NCBI RefSeq assembly: GCF_027483985.1
Contig: NZ_JAIXTJ010000020.1
Span: 186,001-250,000, forward strand
Length of the DNA stretch: 64,000 nt
Direction: 5' to 3'
DNA from: Flavobacterium sp.
Lineage (GTDB): Bacteria; Bacteroidota; Bacteroidia; Flavobacteriales; Flavobacteriaceae
Position numbers and translations under genes: made by a program. The notes under the pieces were generated by a model. That model was not told the DNA's origin, did no database searches, and saw nothing but the letters and a program-made list of their open reading frames with translations. This document shows, in pieces, positions 1-8,318 of the stretch (its first letter is position 1; each line of letters starts with the position of its first letter).

Positions 1-739
1 AACCAGCAAGCAATATGAAACTTGGTTCAAAATGAATCCTATAGAAGTTTATGTTACCGATGCACAACTGCAAAAAAGTAAAATAAAAATGAATCTAGGA
101 TTGAAATGTACGATGCAAACAATGGTTGGTCAAGAACCTAAAAATGTTTTTGAAAAAGAATCTGTGAGTTTTAAACCAGTTACAACCGTTCCTGATAAAA
201 CAACTGCTACTGTGGCGGCAATCTCGACTTATGAAAGTGCGTCACGCATAATAACCAAAAATTTTCAAGGGAAGGAATTTGCCTCTGGAAGCAGAAAAAT
301 AACGGTTCAAAAAGTTGATTTGTGGTCTAAAGAGAGCAAGATGATTATCGCTTTAGAAATGACTGGCAGCTTGAATGGAACCATTTATTTGACAGGAATT
401 CCAAATTATAATTCGGTTACAAAAGAAATTTATTTTGAGCAAATGGATTATGTTTTAAACACCAAAGGCATCTTAACTAAAACGGCTAATTGGTTATTGC
501 AAGGCGTAATTTTGAGAAAAATTCAAGAAAATTGTCGTTATTCTATAAAAGAAAATTTGGACGAAGGCAAGAAAAGTTTGCTGCCTTACTTGAGTAATTA
601 TTCGCCAATGAAAGGAGTTTTTGTGAATGGAACATTAAACGATTTTGAATTTGAAAAAGTAGAATTGACCAACGAAGCTATCATAGCATTTATAACAACC
701 ACAGGGAAACTGAATATAAAAATTGATGGAATGGAGTAA
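1..739 (+). CDS. DUF4403-like protein, 5' end missing
   Basis: The frame is open from base 2 to the stop at 739, so this is the C-terminal part (about 245 residues) of a gene that begins before the window; the ATG at 32 is probably internal. The sequence is soluble and rich in beta-strand patterns, with a repeated organisation typical of DUF4403 proteins, a Bacteroidota family of unknown function that is usually a lipoprotein. The signal peptide would lie outside the window, so localisation cannot be seen. No catalytic motif is apparent. The family call is from general resemblance and is moderately sure. Confidence 0.6.
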   Translation, partial: TSKQYETWFKMNPIEVYVTDAQLQKSKIKMNLGLKCTMQTMVGQEPKNVFEKESVSFKPVTTVPDKTTATVAAISTYESASRIITKNFQGKEFASGSRKITVQKVDLWSKESKMIIALEMTGSLNGTIYLTGIPNYNSVTKEIYFEQMDYVLNTKGILTKTANWLLQGVILRKIQENCRYSIKENLDEGKKSLLPYLSNYSPMKGVFVNGTLNDFEFEKVELTNEAIIAFITTTGKLNIKIDGME

Positions 740-748
740 GAAAAGAAA

Positions 749-771
749 AAGCCTCACAAAATATGAGGCTT
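749..771. terminator. Hairpin between convergent genes
   Basis: An 8-bp stem AAGCCTCA/TGAGGCTT lies between the convergent genes ending at 739 (+) and 799 (-). A T-rich run follows it on the minus strand, so it mainly terminates the minus-strand secreted-protein operon. Confidence 0.7.
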
Positions 772-798
772 AAATTATTCTTGTTTTTAATATTTAAA

Positions 799-1374
799 TT
801 ATTGTTTGGTTAAAACAATATCTTTTGGAATTATAAAACTTGTATTTGGTACTGGAGTTCCAGCCAAATAACCCCTTGTATGATTCATTATTTTTAAACT
901 TAATTGATTTGTAGTGCCATCAATAAATTTAAATATTACAGTTTGAAATGGTTTGTCTGGATTAGCTAAATCTCTAAAGCTCATATTTAATAGATTATCC
1001 TCCATTGGCCCTGATGCATACATTGAATGATAGTCTGGATATAAATTGGTAGATTGATTGATTGTATTTGATACAATTGTAGAACCATTATCGATTGTGT
1101 AAGAATAATCCCCAATAATATAATCTTTATAAGAACCATATTGCGGATAATATTGATGCTCAACTTTTTCTAATTTAATTGTTAACGTTTGGTCACCATC
1201 TGTCCAAATCCAAATCCCAACGAACGGATTAATTTTATTTTGAATATCTTGAAGATAAGATCCTGCAGGCAAGTCTTGTAAAACATATCCAGAATTGCTA
1301 TCGTAAATTTGACCCTTTACGTTTGTATATGTAAACGTAAAAATTATTGCTAATAAAAAATTTATCTTTTTCAT
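799..1374 (-). CDS. Small secreted protein, DUF6705-like
   Basis: This 191-residue protein starts with a clear Sec signal peptide (MKK, a hydrophobic core, then VKG-Q near residue 21). The mature part has the motif FVGIWIWTDGDQTLTIKLEKVE, here split as FVGIW and LTIKLEKVE, which resembles the small Flavobacteriaceae DUF6705 family. That family has no known function. Its start lies one base after the stop of the JAMM lipoprotein gene at 1376, so the two are co-transcribed and probably act in the same compartment. No enzymatic residues are recognisable. It is a real gene; the family name is tentative. Confidence 0.6.
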   Translation of the reverse strand: MKKINFLLAIIFTFTYTNVKGQIYDSNSGYVLQDLPAGSYLQDIQNKINPFVGIWIWTDGDQTLTIKLEKVEHQYYPQYGSYKDYIIGDYSYTIDNGSTIVSNTINQSTNLYPDYHSMYASGPMEDNLLNMSFRDLANPDKPFQTVIFKFIDGTTNQLSLKIMNHTRGYLAGTPVPNTSFIIPKDIVLTKQ

Positions 1375-1375
1375 A

Positions 1376-2830
1376 TTAATTACAATTTGTTGGTGATACT
1401 TGATTAGTTATTGGATTATAAACTTTCTTTTCCCATTCAGTGCTATCCTCATTTCCTGAATAAAAATTTAAACCAATATCTAATTCAGACATCATTTTAA
1501 GAAAACCAAGTTCGTTTGTTGCAACACTATTATCTGGTTTTATATTGTATTTTTTATTAAAAATATCCTTTTCAAATTCTTTAAAATCTTCATAATTGCC
1601 TAAATGTTCATTTCCAAAGTTAATAAATTTTGTTCTATCAGATATAGTAATTATATAAGAAGTTCCGTCTTCAGTAACAACTCCATAAAAGAAATCACTT
1701 GTTATCGATGGATTTAATAAAATATTATATAAATCTTGTAAATCTGGTGAGGAAAAAATACTATACAAATCCTTGTAATGACTATGAATTAAGCCTTTTA
1801 TATTTGTAAAATAGTTATAAGTAGCTGTTGGATTATAAACATTACCACTAAAAGGGAAAAAATTATAATTATCTATTGTTGTTGCTGTATTGATTGGATT
1901 AGGGTTATCATAGACTGAATAAACTTTTTCGAATTTATAATTTTTTGCTGCATAAGATAAATCATTCATTTTTTGTTGGAATTTAGTATCATTTTTCAAG
2001 TTGTTAACTTTTTCACAAGGATTTGTATTGTGGTTATCAACTATTGTTGGACACAATAAACAACCACTAGGAACTGTAATAATTGAAGGATTTGCACCAC
2101 CACCGCTATTGGGTCCAGTATTACTACCATTATTAGTACCCGCATTGGTTGAGTTACCATCATAACCACCGCCATTATTTCCTCCTTGAACTAACATTGT
2201 ACATGTAGTTCCAGTTGATACCCACTGCCAAGAAAATAGGGGTTGTTGAGTTGGTATGCCTCCTTGAGGTTGTGTTGATACATATCGATATTCAAATTCT
2301 TCAAAACAAATCCATTGTGTGACTACTATTCTTCCCTCAGCGTCTATTGGATAGTATTTAGTGGCACTATTTCTAAACTCATCTAAGGTTAAGTTTTGAA
2401 ACTCCTCTTTTGTAAATTCATACTTAACATAATAAACATCATATTCGCCATTACCTTTAGAATTAAATATTAAGTTTTCTAATTTTCCTACATTATTATT
2501 TCTAATAACTTCAAATGTGTATGAATGATGTCCATCTTTTTCAAGATAAATGGCTTTTTCATCATCAAAATAAAAATCGTTTATAGAATCATAAACCATT
2601 CGACCACAGCTGACTTTCTTACTATGTTCTTTTTTAAATTTTAAATTCTCAATTTTTGCGATAATTTTCTGGTTTATGTAAGGATTTTTAAAGTCTTTCA
2701 TAGAGACTTGCCTAAGGATAATGTCATTACTATAAACAATATCATCATAAAGGTCTTTTTCACAACTACTAAGTGTTAATAGAGCAAAAATAGCAATGTA
2801 TTTAGTAATCTGTTTTAATCGTTGTTTCAT
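1376..2830 (-). CDS. Lipoprotein with JAMM-type metalloprotease motif
   Basis: A 484-residue protein. I choose the ATG at 2830, not an upstream one at 2929, because it gives a lipoprotein signal (TLSSC, Cys23) and because a promoter-like element at 2919-2926 lies between the two. An N-terminal region of about 200 residues is followed by a Gly/Asn-rich linker and a C-terminal domain. That domain contains HSH-x8-SSPD (first His near residue 349; 1778-1786), matching the JAMM pattern HxH-x(7-10)-SxxD, followed by a strand-like FFYGVV segment. Similar Bacteroidota lipoproteins carry an HNHTPxG...FSPxD version. I infer a surface or periplasmic Zn-dependent peptidase-like domain; its substrate is unknown. 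It is followed one base later by the small secreted protein at 799-1374. Confidence 0.65.
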   Translation of the reverse strand: MKQRLKQITKYIAIFALLTLSSCEKDLYDDIVYSNDIILRQVSMKDFKNPYINQKIIAKIENLKFKKEHSKKVSCGRMVYDSINDFYFDDEKAIYLEKDGHHSYTFEVIRNNNVGKLENLIFNSKGNGEYDVYYVKYEFTKEEFQNLTLDEFRNSATKYYPIDAEGRIVVTQWICFEEFEYRYVSTQPQGGIPTQQPLFSWQWVSTGTTCTMLVQGGNNGGGYDGNSTNAGTNNGSNTGPNSGGGANPSIITVPSGCLLCPTIVDNHNTNPCEKVNNLKNDTKFQQKMNDLSYAAKNYKFEKVYSVYDNPNPINTATTIDNYNFFPFSGNVYNPTATYNYFTNIKGLIHSHYKDLYSIFSSPDLQDLYNILLNPSITSDFFYGVVTEDGTSYIITISDRTKFINFGNEHLGNYEDFKEFEKDIFNKKYNIKPDNSVATNELGFLKMMSELDIGLNFYSGNEDSTEWEKKVYNPITNQVSPTNCN

Positions 2831-2918
2831 AAAATAATATTTATAATTAATAAGAGTGTAAAAAACTTGATTAGGTTGTAAACTAAAGTAATTATAACTT
2901 ATATTACTAAGAATGAAA

Positions 2919-2926
2919 CAAATGTA
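2919..2926 (-). promoter_or_regulatory. Promoter -7 element for the JAMM lipoprotein operon
   Basis: On the minus strand this reads TACATTTG, matching the Bacteroidota -7 consensus TAnnTTTG. No clear -33 TTG was found. It lies about 90 bases upstream of the ATG at 2830. Confidence 0.4.
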
Positions 2927-3010
2927 CACCTATAAATATTGATTTACTATACGTAGTTTTACGTGTTTTATGTTTAGCATAAGGACTTTTTTTGAGAAAG
3001 GAAAAGTAAA

Positions 3011-3035
3011 AAAGCCTCAGAATTACTGAGGCTTT
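3011..3035 (-). terminator. Terminator of the SCO/DUF420 operon
   Basis: A perfect 10-bp stem AAAGCCTCAG/CTGAGGCTTT with a 5-base loop is followed on the minus strand by a run of T. It lies just after the stop at 3087. Its core is the same as in the hairpin at 749-771. Confidence 0.8.
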
Positions 3036-3086
3036 GAATTATATCTACTTTGAATATTAAATTATAGAGTTGTAAAATCTGTTTAT

Positions 3087-3377
3087 TTATGACTTTTCTA
3101 ATTTCTTTTTCGTAATCATTCTATAAACTACTATACCTACGATACCTACTAAAACGTAAGGAATCACCATAAGATATACGATACCGTCATTAACAGCTTC
3201 GGCTTTCATTGTGTTTCCTTCACTTTCAAGTGACGCTCTACACATTGCACATTGCGCATAGGAAGAAAAACAAGAGCACAAAAAGACAAGCAAAAAGACC
3301 AATCCATTAACTGCAGAAATCTCTCTTTTCCCCTGTCTATTTTCTATTTTCTTTACTCTATTTTCTTTAATTAACAT
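3087..3377 (-). CDS. Small membrane protein with CAMC motif, oxidase-accessory locus
   Basis: A 96-residue protein with two hydrophobic segments (about residues 25-42 and 70-88). Between them is QCAMC, just after SSYAQ, which could be a signal-peptidase site, leaving a short periplasmic Cys-x-x-Cys segment and a C-terminal membrane anchor. The start overlaps the end of the DUF420 gene by 11 bases, so the two are translationally coupled. Its position at the end of the SCO/DUF420 operon suggests a role in cytochrome oxidase assembly, perhaps copper or thiol handling. That is inference from context; I do not recognise a named family. Confidence 0.6.
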   Translation of the reverse strand: MLIKENRVKKIENRQGKREISAVNGLVFLLVFLCSCFSSYAQCAMCRASLESEGNTMKAEAVNDGIVYLMVIPYVLVGIVGIVVYRMITKKKLEKS

Positions 3378-3906
3378 AGTACGGAGAAATCATTAAGTAA
3401 ACAATAACACCAGTAACTGCAACATACAACCATAGAGGAAAAGTAATTCTAGCCAATTTTTTATGTCGGTCAAATTGCTGAGACAATGCTCTAACATAAG
3501 TGAATAAAACCAAAGGAATGATTATTACAGACAATGCAATGTGTGTGATCAAGATAAAAAAGTAAATGTATCTTATGGCACCTTCACCACCGAATTTAGT
3601 TGAATCGGACGTTAAATGATAAGCAACATACATAACTAAGAAAATTACTGAACAAGCAATTGCCGAAGTCATTAGTTTTTCGTGTAACGCACGATTTCCA
3701 CTTTTAATTGCTCTTACTGCTAAAACCAAAAAAATAGCTGTAAGACCGTTAATGGTTGCATATATTGGTGGTAAAAAAGAAAGTGGCTCCACATTAATTC
3801 CGAAATCTTTTAATTTTATTGAAAAAAGAATTGCCACTACAATTGGGATTAGTATTGAAACAATAATAATCGGTGTTTTAAATTTATTTTCTACTGTATT
3901 ACTCAT
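3367..3906 (-). CDS. DUF420 family membrane protein
   Basis: A 179-residue integral membrane protein with five predicted hydrophobic helices (for example residues 12-28, 43-62, 82-100, 115-138 and 155-174). Conserved His residues lie in and near the helices (LHEKLM, YHLTSD, THIALS, RHKKLAR), the hallmark of DUF420 proteins related to YozB/CtaM. Members are found beside cytochrome oxidase genes, and the Bacillus and Staphylococcus relative CtaM is needed for oxidase activity. Here it sits two bases after the SCO gene and overlaps the next gene. I infer a role in haem-copper oxidase maturation. Confidence 0.8.
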   Translation of the reverse strand: MSNTVENKFKTPIIIVSILIPIVVAILFSIKLKDFGINVEPLSFLPPIYATINGLTAIFLVLAVRAIKSGNRALHEKLMTSAIACSVIFLVMYVAYHLTSDSTKFGGEGAIRYIYFFILITHIALSVIIIPLVLFTYVRALSQQFDRHKKLARITFPLWLYVAVTGVIVYLMISPYYVN

Positions 3907-3908
3907 AT

Positions 3909-4589
3909 TTATTCTTTTAATAATAGTTTAATATCTTCTTTTATTTCTTTAACTCCTTTAGCCACTAACCCATCGTAATATAAAATTGGATTGCCTTGAC
4001 TATCTTTTCTGCATCTAATAAATCCGTTTTTATCAACTAATGCAAAAAGACCTGAATGTTCAAAACCACCTTCTACTTTTTTATTTTCTGCCGCATATAA
4101 ATTAAAACCTTTATTTGCTAAACCGATGATGTATTCTTTATCACCAGTTAAAAAATGCCAATTTGGCGAAGTTATACCAAGTTGATTAGCATGTTCTTTT
4201 AATACTTCAGCCGTATCAGTTTCTGGATTGATGGTGATTGAAGCCACTGCAAAGTTAGTTTCATTTGAAAATTCCTTTTGGATGTCTTTCATATTTTTAT
4301 TCATAATAGGACAAATTGATGGACAAGTTGAAAAGAAAAACTCGATAACATAAACTTTTCCTAAATAACTTTTATCAGATATTTTAACCTTATTTTGATC
4401 GGTAAGTTCAAATTTGGGAACAGGTCCGATTTTAACCAAATACTCTTCTTTGACCATTTCATTGGAAAGACTCATTCTATCATTTTGTATAACTGAACCG
4501 TCTTTGACCCTATTTACAATTTTTGGCACAATTATAATTCCGAATACCAAAATTATAAATGAAATACCAATATATGATTTACTTTTCAT
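3909..4589 (-). CDS. SCO1/SenC family copper chaperone
   Basis: A 226-residue protein with an N-terminal membrane anchor (about residues 5-24) and a thioredoxin-like domain. The copper-binding CxxxC motif is visible as STCPSICP near residue 93, and the third ligand His is in FEHSGLF near residue 177. A DKNG loop precedes the final helix, as in SCO proteins. SCO delivers copper to the CuA centre of oxidase subunit II (coxB, 34021-35202 in this window). It is the third gene from the end of a tight operon, with a 5-base gap on one side and a 2-base gap on the other. Confidence 0.9.
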   Translation of the reverse strand: MKSKSYIGISFIILVFGIIIVPKIVNRVKDGSVIQNDRMSLSNEMVKEEYLVKIGPVPKFELTDQNKVKISDKSYLGKVYVIEFFFSTCPSICPIMNKNMKDIQKEFSNETNFAVASITINPETDTAEVLKEHANQLGITSPNWHFLTGDKEYIIGLANKGFNLYAAENKKVEGGFEHSGLFALVDKNGFIRCRKDSQGNPILYYDGLVAKGVKEIKEDIKLLLKE

Positions 4590-4594
4590 AAGAA

Positions 4595-5251
4595 TTAGAT
4601 TTTTCTTGATGCGTTGTTATTTCTTTTTAAAGCTAATCGATACTCTGCCAAAATAATTTTAACATCATCAATCATTTGATTATAAAGTTCAGAAACTAAA
4701 ACTGTGTTATATCCTTCCTTATATTCAGGTTTACCTTTTTTATCGTTTCCTTTGCGACCTCTTAAATTTCTCTTTTTATCTACAATATAAACATTTGGCG
4801 TACCTAATTTATCATCAAGTTTTCCAACTAACTGCAACTTATCATAGAACGTTTTGATTTGTTCTGGAGAACCAAAAACAAAGTTCCATCCTGCTTGAGT
4901 TCCTAATTTGCTGATGTCTTTCTGAATTTTTTGCACTTCATCTTGTGTTCCATCAGGAAAAATCATTACCATCTGAAAATCTTTAAAATCTTTGTTACGG
5001 CTATAGATTTTTTCATATAGATTAAAAAAACTCCCTTTTCTTTTTTCGACGTCATAACCAATAAAACCAACAATACTAATTTTATTAGTTAGGGCAACCG
5101 GTTTACTATCCAGTGTTTTCCACGTATCAATATCAGGAATACCTTTGGTAATGGTAGGAAGATTTACAAAACTATTTACACCTGACGCAAAAAAAAGATA
5201 CGTAACTAGAGGAAGCACAAACAAAACAAAGAGCACAATTTTCTTTTTCAT
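4595..5251 (-). CDS. Cysteine-less SCO/thioredoxin-like membrane protein
   Basis: A 218-residue protein with one N-terminal hydrophobic anchor (residues 4-25) and a thioredoxin-like pattern: a strand ISIVGFIGYD, a strand FQMVMIFPDG, and GTPNVYIVDKKRNLRG near the end, like the VDxxG strand of SCO proteins. No cysteine occurs anywhere, so it cannot work as a thiol or SCO-type copper chaperone. I use the ATG at 5251 rather than 5272 because it starts directly with MKKK and the hydrophobic segment. It is the first gene of the SCO operon, 5 bases before the SCO gene. Probable oxidase-assembly factor or degenerate SCO paralogue, by context. Confidence 0.65.
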   Translation of the reverse strand: MKKKIVLFVLFVLPLVTYLFFASGVNSFVNLPTITKGIPDIDTWKTLDSKPVALTNKISIVGFIGYDVEKRKGSFFNLYEKIYSRNKDFKDFQMVMIFPDGTQDEVQKIQKDISKLGTQAGWNFVFGSPEQIKTFYDKLQLVGKLDDKLGTPNVYIVDKKRNLRGRKGNDKKGKPEYKEGYNTVLVSELYNQMIDDVKIILAEYRLALKRNNNASRKI

Positions 5252-5280
5252 TTTTTCAAAATTTGAATACACAAAAATAA

Positions 5281-5308
5281 AAAAAAGGTACGCAACGCGT
5301 ACCTTTTT
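5281..5308 (-). terminator. Terminator after cytochrome oxidase subunit IV
   Basis: A 12-bp stem AAAAAGGTACGC/GCGTACCTTTTT with a 3-base loop is followed on the minus strand by T-rich sequence. It separates the ctaB-cox operon from the SCO operon. Confidence 0.85.
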
Positions 5309-5325
5309 ATTGAATTAATATAATG

Positions 5326-5679
5326 TTAAAAATTCCACTTGATTGTAGCATTTTTAAATACCTCAAAGATATAGTTACCTTCAACTAAAAGGATGAAAGT
5401 AAGATATAAAACTAAGAAAATTACAGTCCAAACAACCGATCTTCTCAATGCTTTAGTTTCGCCTTCCATGTGCATAAATGCCCAAACGATTCCGTAGGCT
5501 TTAACTAATGTTAAAATTAAGAAAATCCAGTTTAAAAGGTTAGTACCTAAGAAATCTGTCATATGAAGTGCTTCTGGCTTAAAAATACCAAGAACAACTT
5601 CTACTATTGTTACAGCAGAAAGAAACCAGAAAACTTTCCAAATTCTACCTGTATTTGATTCGTGTGCGTCGTGTGCCAT
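5326..5679 (-). CDS. Cytochrome c oxidase subunit IV
   Basis: A 117-residue membrane protein with three hydrophobic helices (about residues 15-33, 45-67 and 80-102). It matches the bacterial COX4/CyoD-type subunit IV, with the motif WAFMHMEGE between helices 2 and 3. It is a structural subunit of the aa3-type oxidase in the inner membrane. It is the last gene of the operon ctaB, subunit III, subunit III, subunit IV and is followed by a strong terminator. The catalytic subunits I and II lie about 27 kb away. Confidence 0.85.
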   Translation of the reverse strand: MAHDAHESNTGRIWKVFWFLSAVTIVEVVLGIFKPEALHMTDFLGTNLLNWIFLILTLVKAYGIVWAFMHMEGETKALRRSVVWTVIFLVLYLTFILLVEGNYIFEVFKNATIKWNF

Positions 5680-5697
5680 TATTTTTTATCTTAAAGA

Positions 5698-6732
5698 TTA
5701 AACTAAATAGAAGAAAGTAAATACGAAAACCCAAACTAAATCGACAAAGTGCCAGTATAGTCCAACTTTTTCAACCATTTCATATGATTTTCTTTTTTCA
5801 TAAGTACCCAAAAGCACATTAATAAAAATAATGATATTAATAATAACTCCTGAAAATACGTGAAATCCGTGGAAACCAGTAATGAAGAAGAAGAAATCTG
5901 CAAACAATTTACTTCCGTATTCGTTGTGCTTTAAATTAGCTCCTTCAACAACCAATTTAGCATCAGCTAATCTTTTTTCAGATTCAACTCTTGAAAGAAT
6001 AAACTTGTGTTTTGGTTTGTTTAATGCTTTATTTTCATTTAAACCAACAGCTGTTTTGATGGTTTCATCACCATAAATTACTTCCGTTCTTACTAGTAAG
6101 TCGGGATTTGCTTTAAATCCTTCTAAAACTTCATTTACAGAATAAGTTGACAACGTCTCTTCTTCCATAAACCATTTCCCTTTACCTCTAGTTAATTGTT
6201 CTCTATCTTCAGGAAGAACAACTGCAAAATCAGCTAAAGGAACACGTTCTCCCTTACTATTAACAAATTGAAGAATACTTCCTCCTTTGGTTTCGATAGC
6301 TCCGAATTCACCGTGGATAAAGTTTTTCCATTCCCAAGCTTGAGAGCCAACGAAAATTAAACCTCCGATAATCGTTAAGAACATATAGAATGCCACTTTA
6401 CCTTGCTTCATTTGATGACCTGCATCTACAGCAAGAACCATAGTCACAGACGAGAAAATAAGAATAAAAGTCATTAATGCTACATAGTACATTGGAGCTG
6501 GAACTCCGTGCATAAATGGAAAGTGAGTAAACACTTCATCGGCTAAAGGCCAAGTTTCAATAAATTTAAATCTAGAAAAACCGTAAGCTGCTAAGAATCC
6601 TGAAAAAGTTAATGCATCAGAAACGATGAAAAACCACATCATTAATTTTCCGTAACTTGCTCCTAATGGCTCATTATTTCCGCCATCCCAAGATTTTCCT
6701 ACAGTATTTGCAGTAGTAACTGTCGATCCCAT
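5698..6732 (-). CDS. Cytochrome c oxidase subunit III, long form with central insertion
   Basis: A 344-residue subunit III homologue. The N-terminal helices (from about residue 28) and the C-terminal helices, ending in LYWHFVDLVWVFVFTFFYLV, are typical. Between them lies a soluble, charged insertion of about 120 residues (roughly 132-255, starting after EWKNFI), which is not part of the mitochondrial or proteobacterial subunit. FHGFHVFSG marks the following conserved helix. The gene starts about 40 bases after the second subunit III gene. It is a core oxidase subunit that stabilises the catalytic subunit and the proton uptake path. Confidence 0.88.
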   Translation of the reverse strand: MGSTVTTANTVGKSWDGGNNEPLGASYGKLMMWFFIVSDALTFSGFLAAYGFSRFKFIETWPLADEVFTHFPFMHGVPAPMYYVALMTFILIFSSVTMVLAVDAGHQMKQGKVAFYMFLTIIGGLIFVGSQAWEWKNFIHGEFGAIETKGGSILQFVNSKGERVPLADFAVVLPEDREQLTRGKGKWFMEEETLSTYSVNEVLEGFKANPDLLVRTEVIYGDETIKTAVGLNENKALNKPKHKFILSRVESEKRLADAKLVVEGANLKHNEYGSKLFADFFFFITGFHGFHVFSGVIINIIIFINVLLGTYEKRKSYEMVEKVGLYWHFVDLVWVFVFTFFYLV

Positions 6733-6774
6733 AAAAAGTTGTTGTTAAAAAGTTCCCAAATTTACGTTTTTTTC

Positions 6775-7353
6775 TTATTTAAAGAAATATAAAAACAAAA
6801 ATAAATAAATCCACAAGAAATCAAGAAAGTGCCAATACATTGCACCTAGCTCAATACCAAGAAATTGAGATGAATTGTACTTTTGTTTAAAATGATTATA
6901 AATTATAATTAATAGTGAAATTATTCCTCCTGCTAAGTGTGCCATATGCACATACACCAAAACATACAGGAAAGATATGGTAATTGAACCCGATCCACCA
7001 ACTGGATAAAGATGATTTTGGAACAATTGAGCAAATCCTTCGAATTGGAAATATATAAATCCCAAACCAAGTCCTAAAGTCGCCAATAAAAACAATGTTG
7101 TGGTCGAACGATCGTCTTTTTTTATCGCTTTTTTAGCTAAATGAATCGTTACACTACATAATAATATTATGGCTGTACTGATAAAAAAAGCTGTTGGCAT
7201 TTGAAAATCCTTCAACCAATCTGGCCTAGATTTACTAACAACCATTGCACTTGTTAAACCAGCAAACATCATTACCATACTAATCATAGCAAAAATCAAC
7301 AAGAGCTTATAAGATCTTGCGGTACGTTCTTTATATTCTTCAGCTGTCATCAT
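6775..7353 (-). CDS. Cytochrome c oxidase subunit III, short form
   Basis: A 192-residue protein with five hydrophobic helices that ends in MYWHFLDFLWIYLFLFLYF, nearly the same ending as the neighbouring long subunit III. The conserved HMAHLAGG segment is also present. Bacteroidota commonly carry two subunit III genes in tandem here. The gene begins two bases after the ctaB stop, so the two are co-transcribed. It is an inner-membrane component of the haem-copper oxidase; which of the two forms joins the supercomplex cannot be told from sequence. Confidence 0.85.
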   Translation of the reverse strand: MMTAEEYKERTARSYKLLLIFAMISMVMMFAGLTSAMVVSKSRPDWLKDFQMPTAFFISTAIILLCSVTIHLAKKAIKKDDRSTTTLFLLATLGLGLGFIYFQFEGFAQLFQNHLYPVGGSGSITISFLYVLVYVHMAHLAGGIISLLIIIYNHFKQKYNSSQFLGIELGAMYWHFLDFLWIYLFLFLYFFK

Positions 7354-7355
7354 GA

Positions 7356-8258
7356 CTATCTTAAAAATTTATCTGTTATGTAAATTATTTGTAACAAAGT
7401 AATGTAAGAAACACTTACTAACATTAGTGCTCTTGCTGCTTTTGAAGTTCTATCTTTGTATAACTTAAAAGCGTAAATCAACATCCAAATTCCTAGCGCA
7501 AAAACTAAAATTGCTGCTATTGGACTTATAAAAAACTGCCCTGTAAAACCTAAACATGGCAAAAGTGACGCTACTATCAACCATAATGTATAAAGAATTA
7601 CTTGCGTAGCTGTTTTTTTATCGCGTTGTCCTGTTGGTAACATGAAAAAACCTGCCTTTTCGTAATCTTCATATAAAAACCAACCAATAGCCCAAAAATG
7701 TGGAAATTGCCAAAAAAACTGAATCATAAATAATGTTCCTGCCTCAATTCCGAAATTTCCTGTTGCGGCAACCCATCCTAACATAAATGGAATTGCTCCT
7801 GGTATTGCTCCTACAAAAACCGACAACGAAGTCATGGTTTTTAAAGGTGTGTAAGCGCTGGTATATAAAAAAATTGAAATAGCTCCAAACATTGCTGTTT
7901 TAGGATTGATCAAATAAAGGAGAATCAAACCAATGATAGTCAGCAAACTTGCTATAAATAAAGCAACATTTGGTGCCATTCTTCCTGCTGGAACAGGACG
8001 ATTTTTGGTTCTATCCATTAATGCATCTAAATCTTTTTCTATGACTTGATTAAATGCATTGGAAGCTCCAACCATACAGTATCCACCAACAATTAACATA
8101 ATTAAAGTACTCCAACTAAAAGGATTGTTGTCGTCAAAACCAAGCAAATAGCCAGCAATTGATGAAAACAAAACACTTATTGCTAAACCAGCTTTGGTGA
8201 TTTCTTTAAAATCTTTGATGATAGATTTGGCTGAAAGTGTAGTTGTTGTAGGATTCAA
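7356..8258 (-). CDS. ctaB: Protoheme IX farnesyltransferase
   Basis: CtaB/CyoE converts protoheme to heme O, the precursor of heme A for the oxidase encoded nearby. The protein is a UbiA-type prenyltransferase with about eight to nine helices. The first Asp-rich motif is visible in NAFNQVIEKDLDALMDR, and the second in YEDYEKAG with GQRDKK after it. There is no in-frame ATG at the N-terminus. I choose a TTG at 8258 (300 residues) because a good promoter at 8287-8318 overlaps the region where a longer TTG start at 8324 would lie. It is the first gene of the ctaB-cox operon. Confidence 0.85.
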   Translation of the reverse strand: MNPTTTTLSAKSIIKDFKEITKAGLAISVLFSSIAGYLLGFDDNNPFSWSTLIMLIVGGYCMVGASNAFNQVIEKDLDALMDRTKNRPVPAGRMAPNVALFIASLLTIIGLILLYLINPKTAMFGAISIFLYTSAYTPLKTMTSLSVFVGAIPGAIPFMLGWVAATGNFGIEAGTLFMIQFFWQFPHFWAIGWFLYEDYEKAGFFMLPTGQRDKKTATQVILYTLWLIVASLLPCLGFTGQFFISPIAAILVFALGIWMLIYAFKLYKDRTSKAARALMLVSVSYITLLQIIYITDKFLR

Positions 8259-8286
8259 TGAATTAATTATTGCTATTTTTATGGTG

Positions 8287-8318
8287 CAAAAGTAGTTTAT
8301 CAAAAAGGATTTGACAAA
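8287..8318 (-). promoter_or_regulatory. Promoter of the ctaB-cox operon
   Basis: On the minus strand, TTTG (8315-8318) is followed after 20 bases by TACTTTTG (8287-8294), matching the Bacteroidota -33/-7 promoter (TTG, 17-23 bases, TAnnTTTG). Transcription would start about 8280, which supports the TTG start at 8258. Confidence 0.65.

Noticed and set aside
2080..2200. Repetitive Gly/Asn/Thr codons that look like a short tandem repeat
   Set aside because: They are a low-complexity protein linker without a fixed repeat unit.
2831..2929. Upstream ATG extension of the JAMM lipoprotein
   Set aside because: The extra 33 residues hide a good lipoprotein signal and extend upstream past the promoter-like element at 2919-2926.
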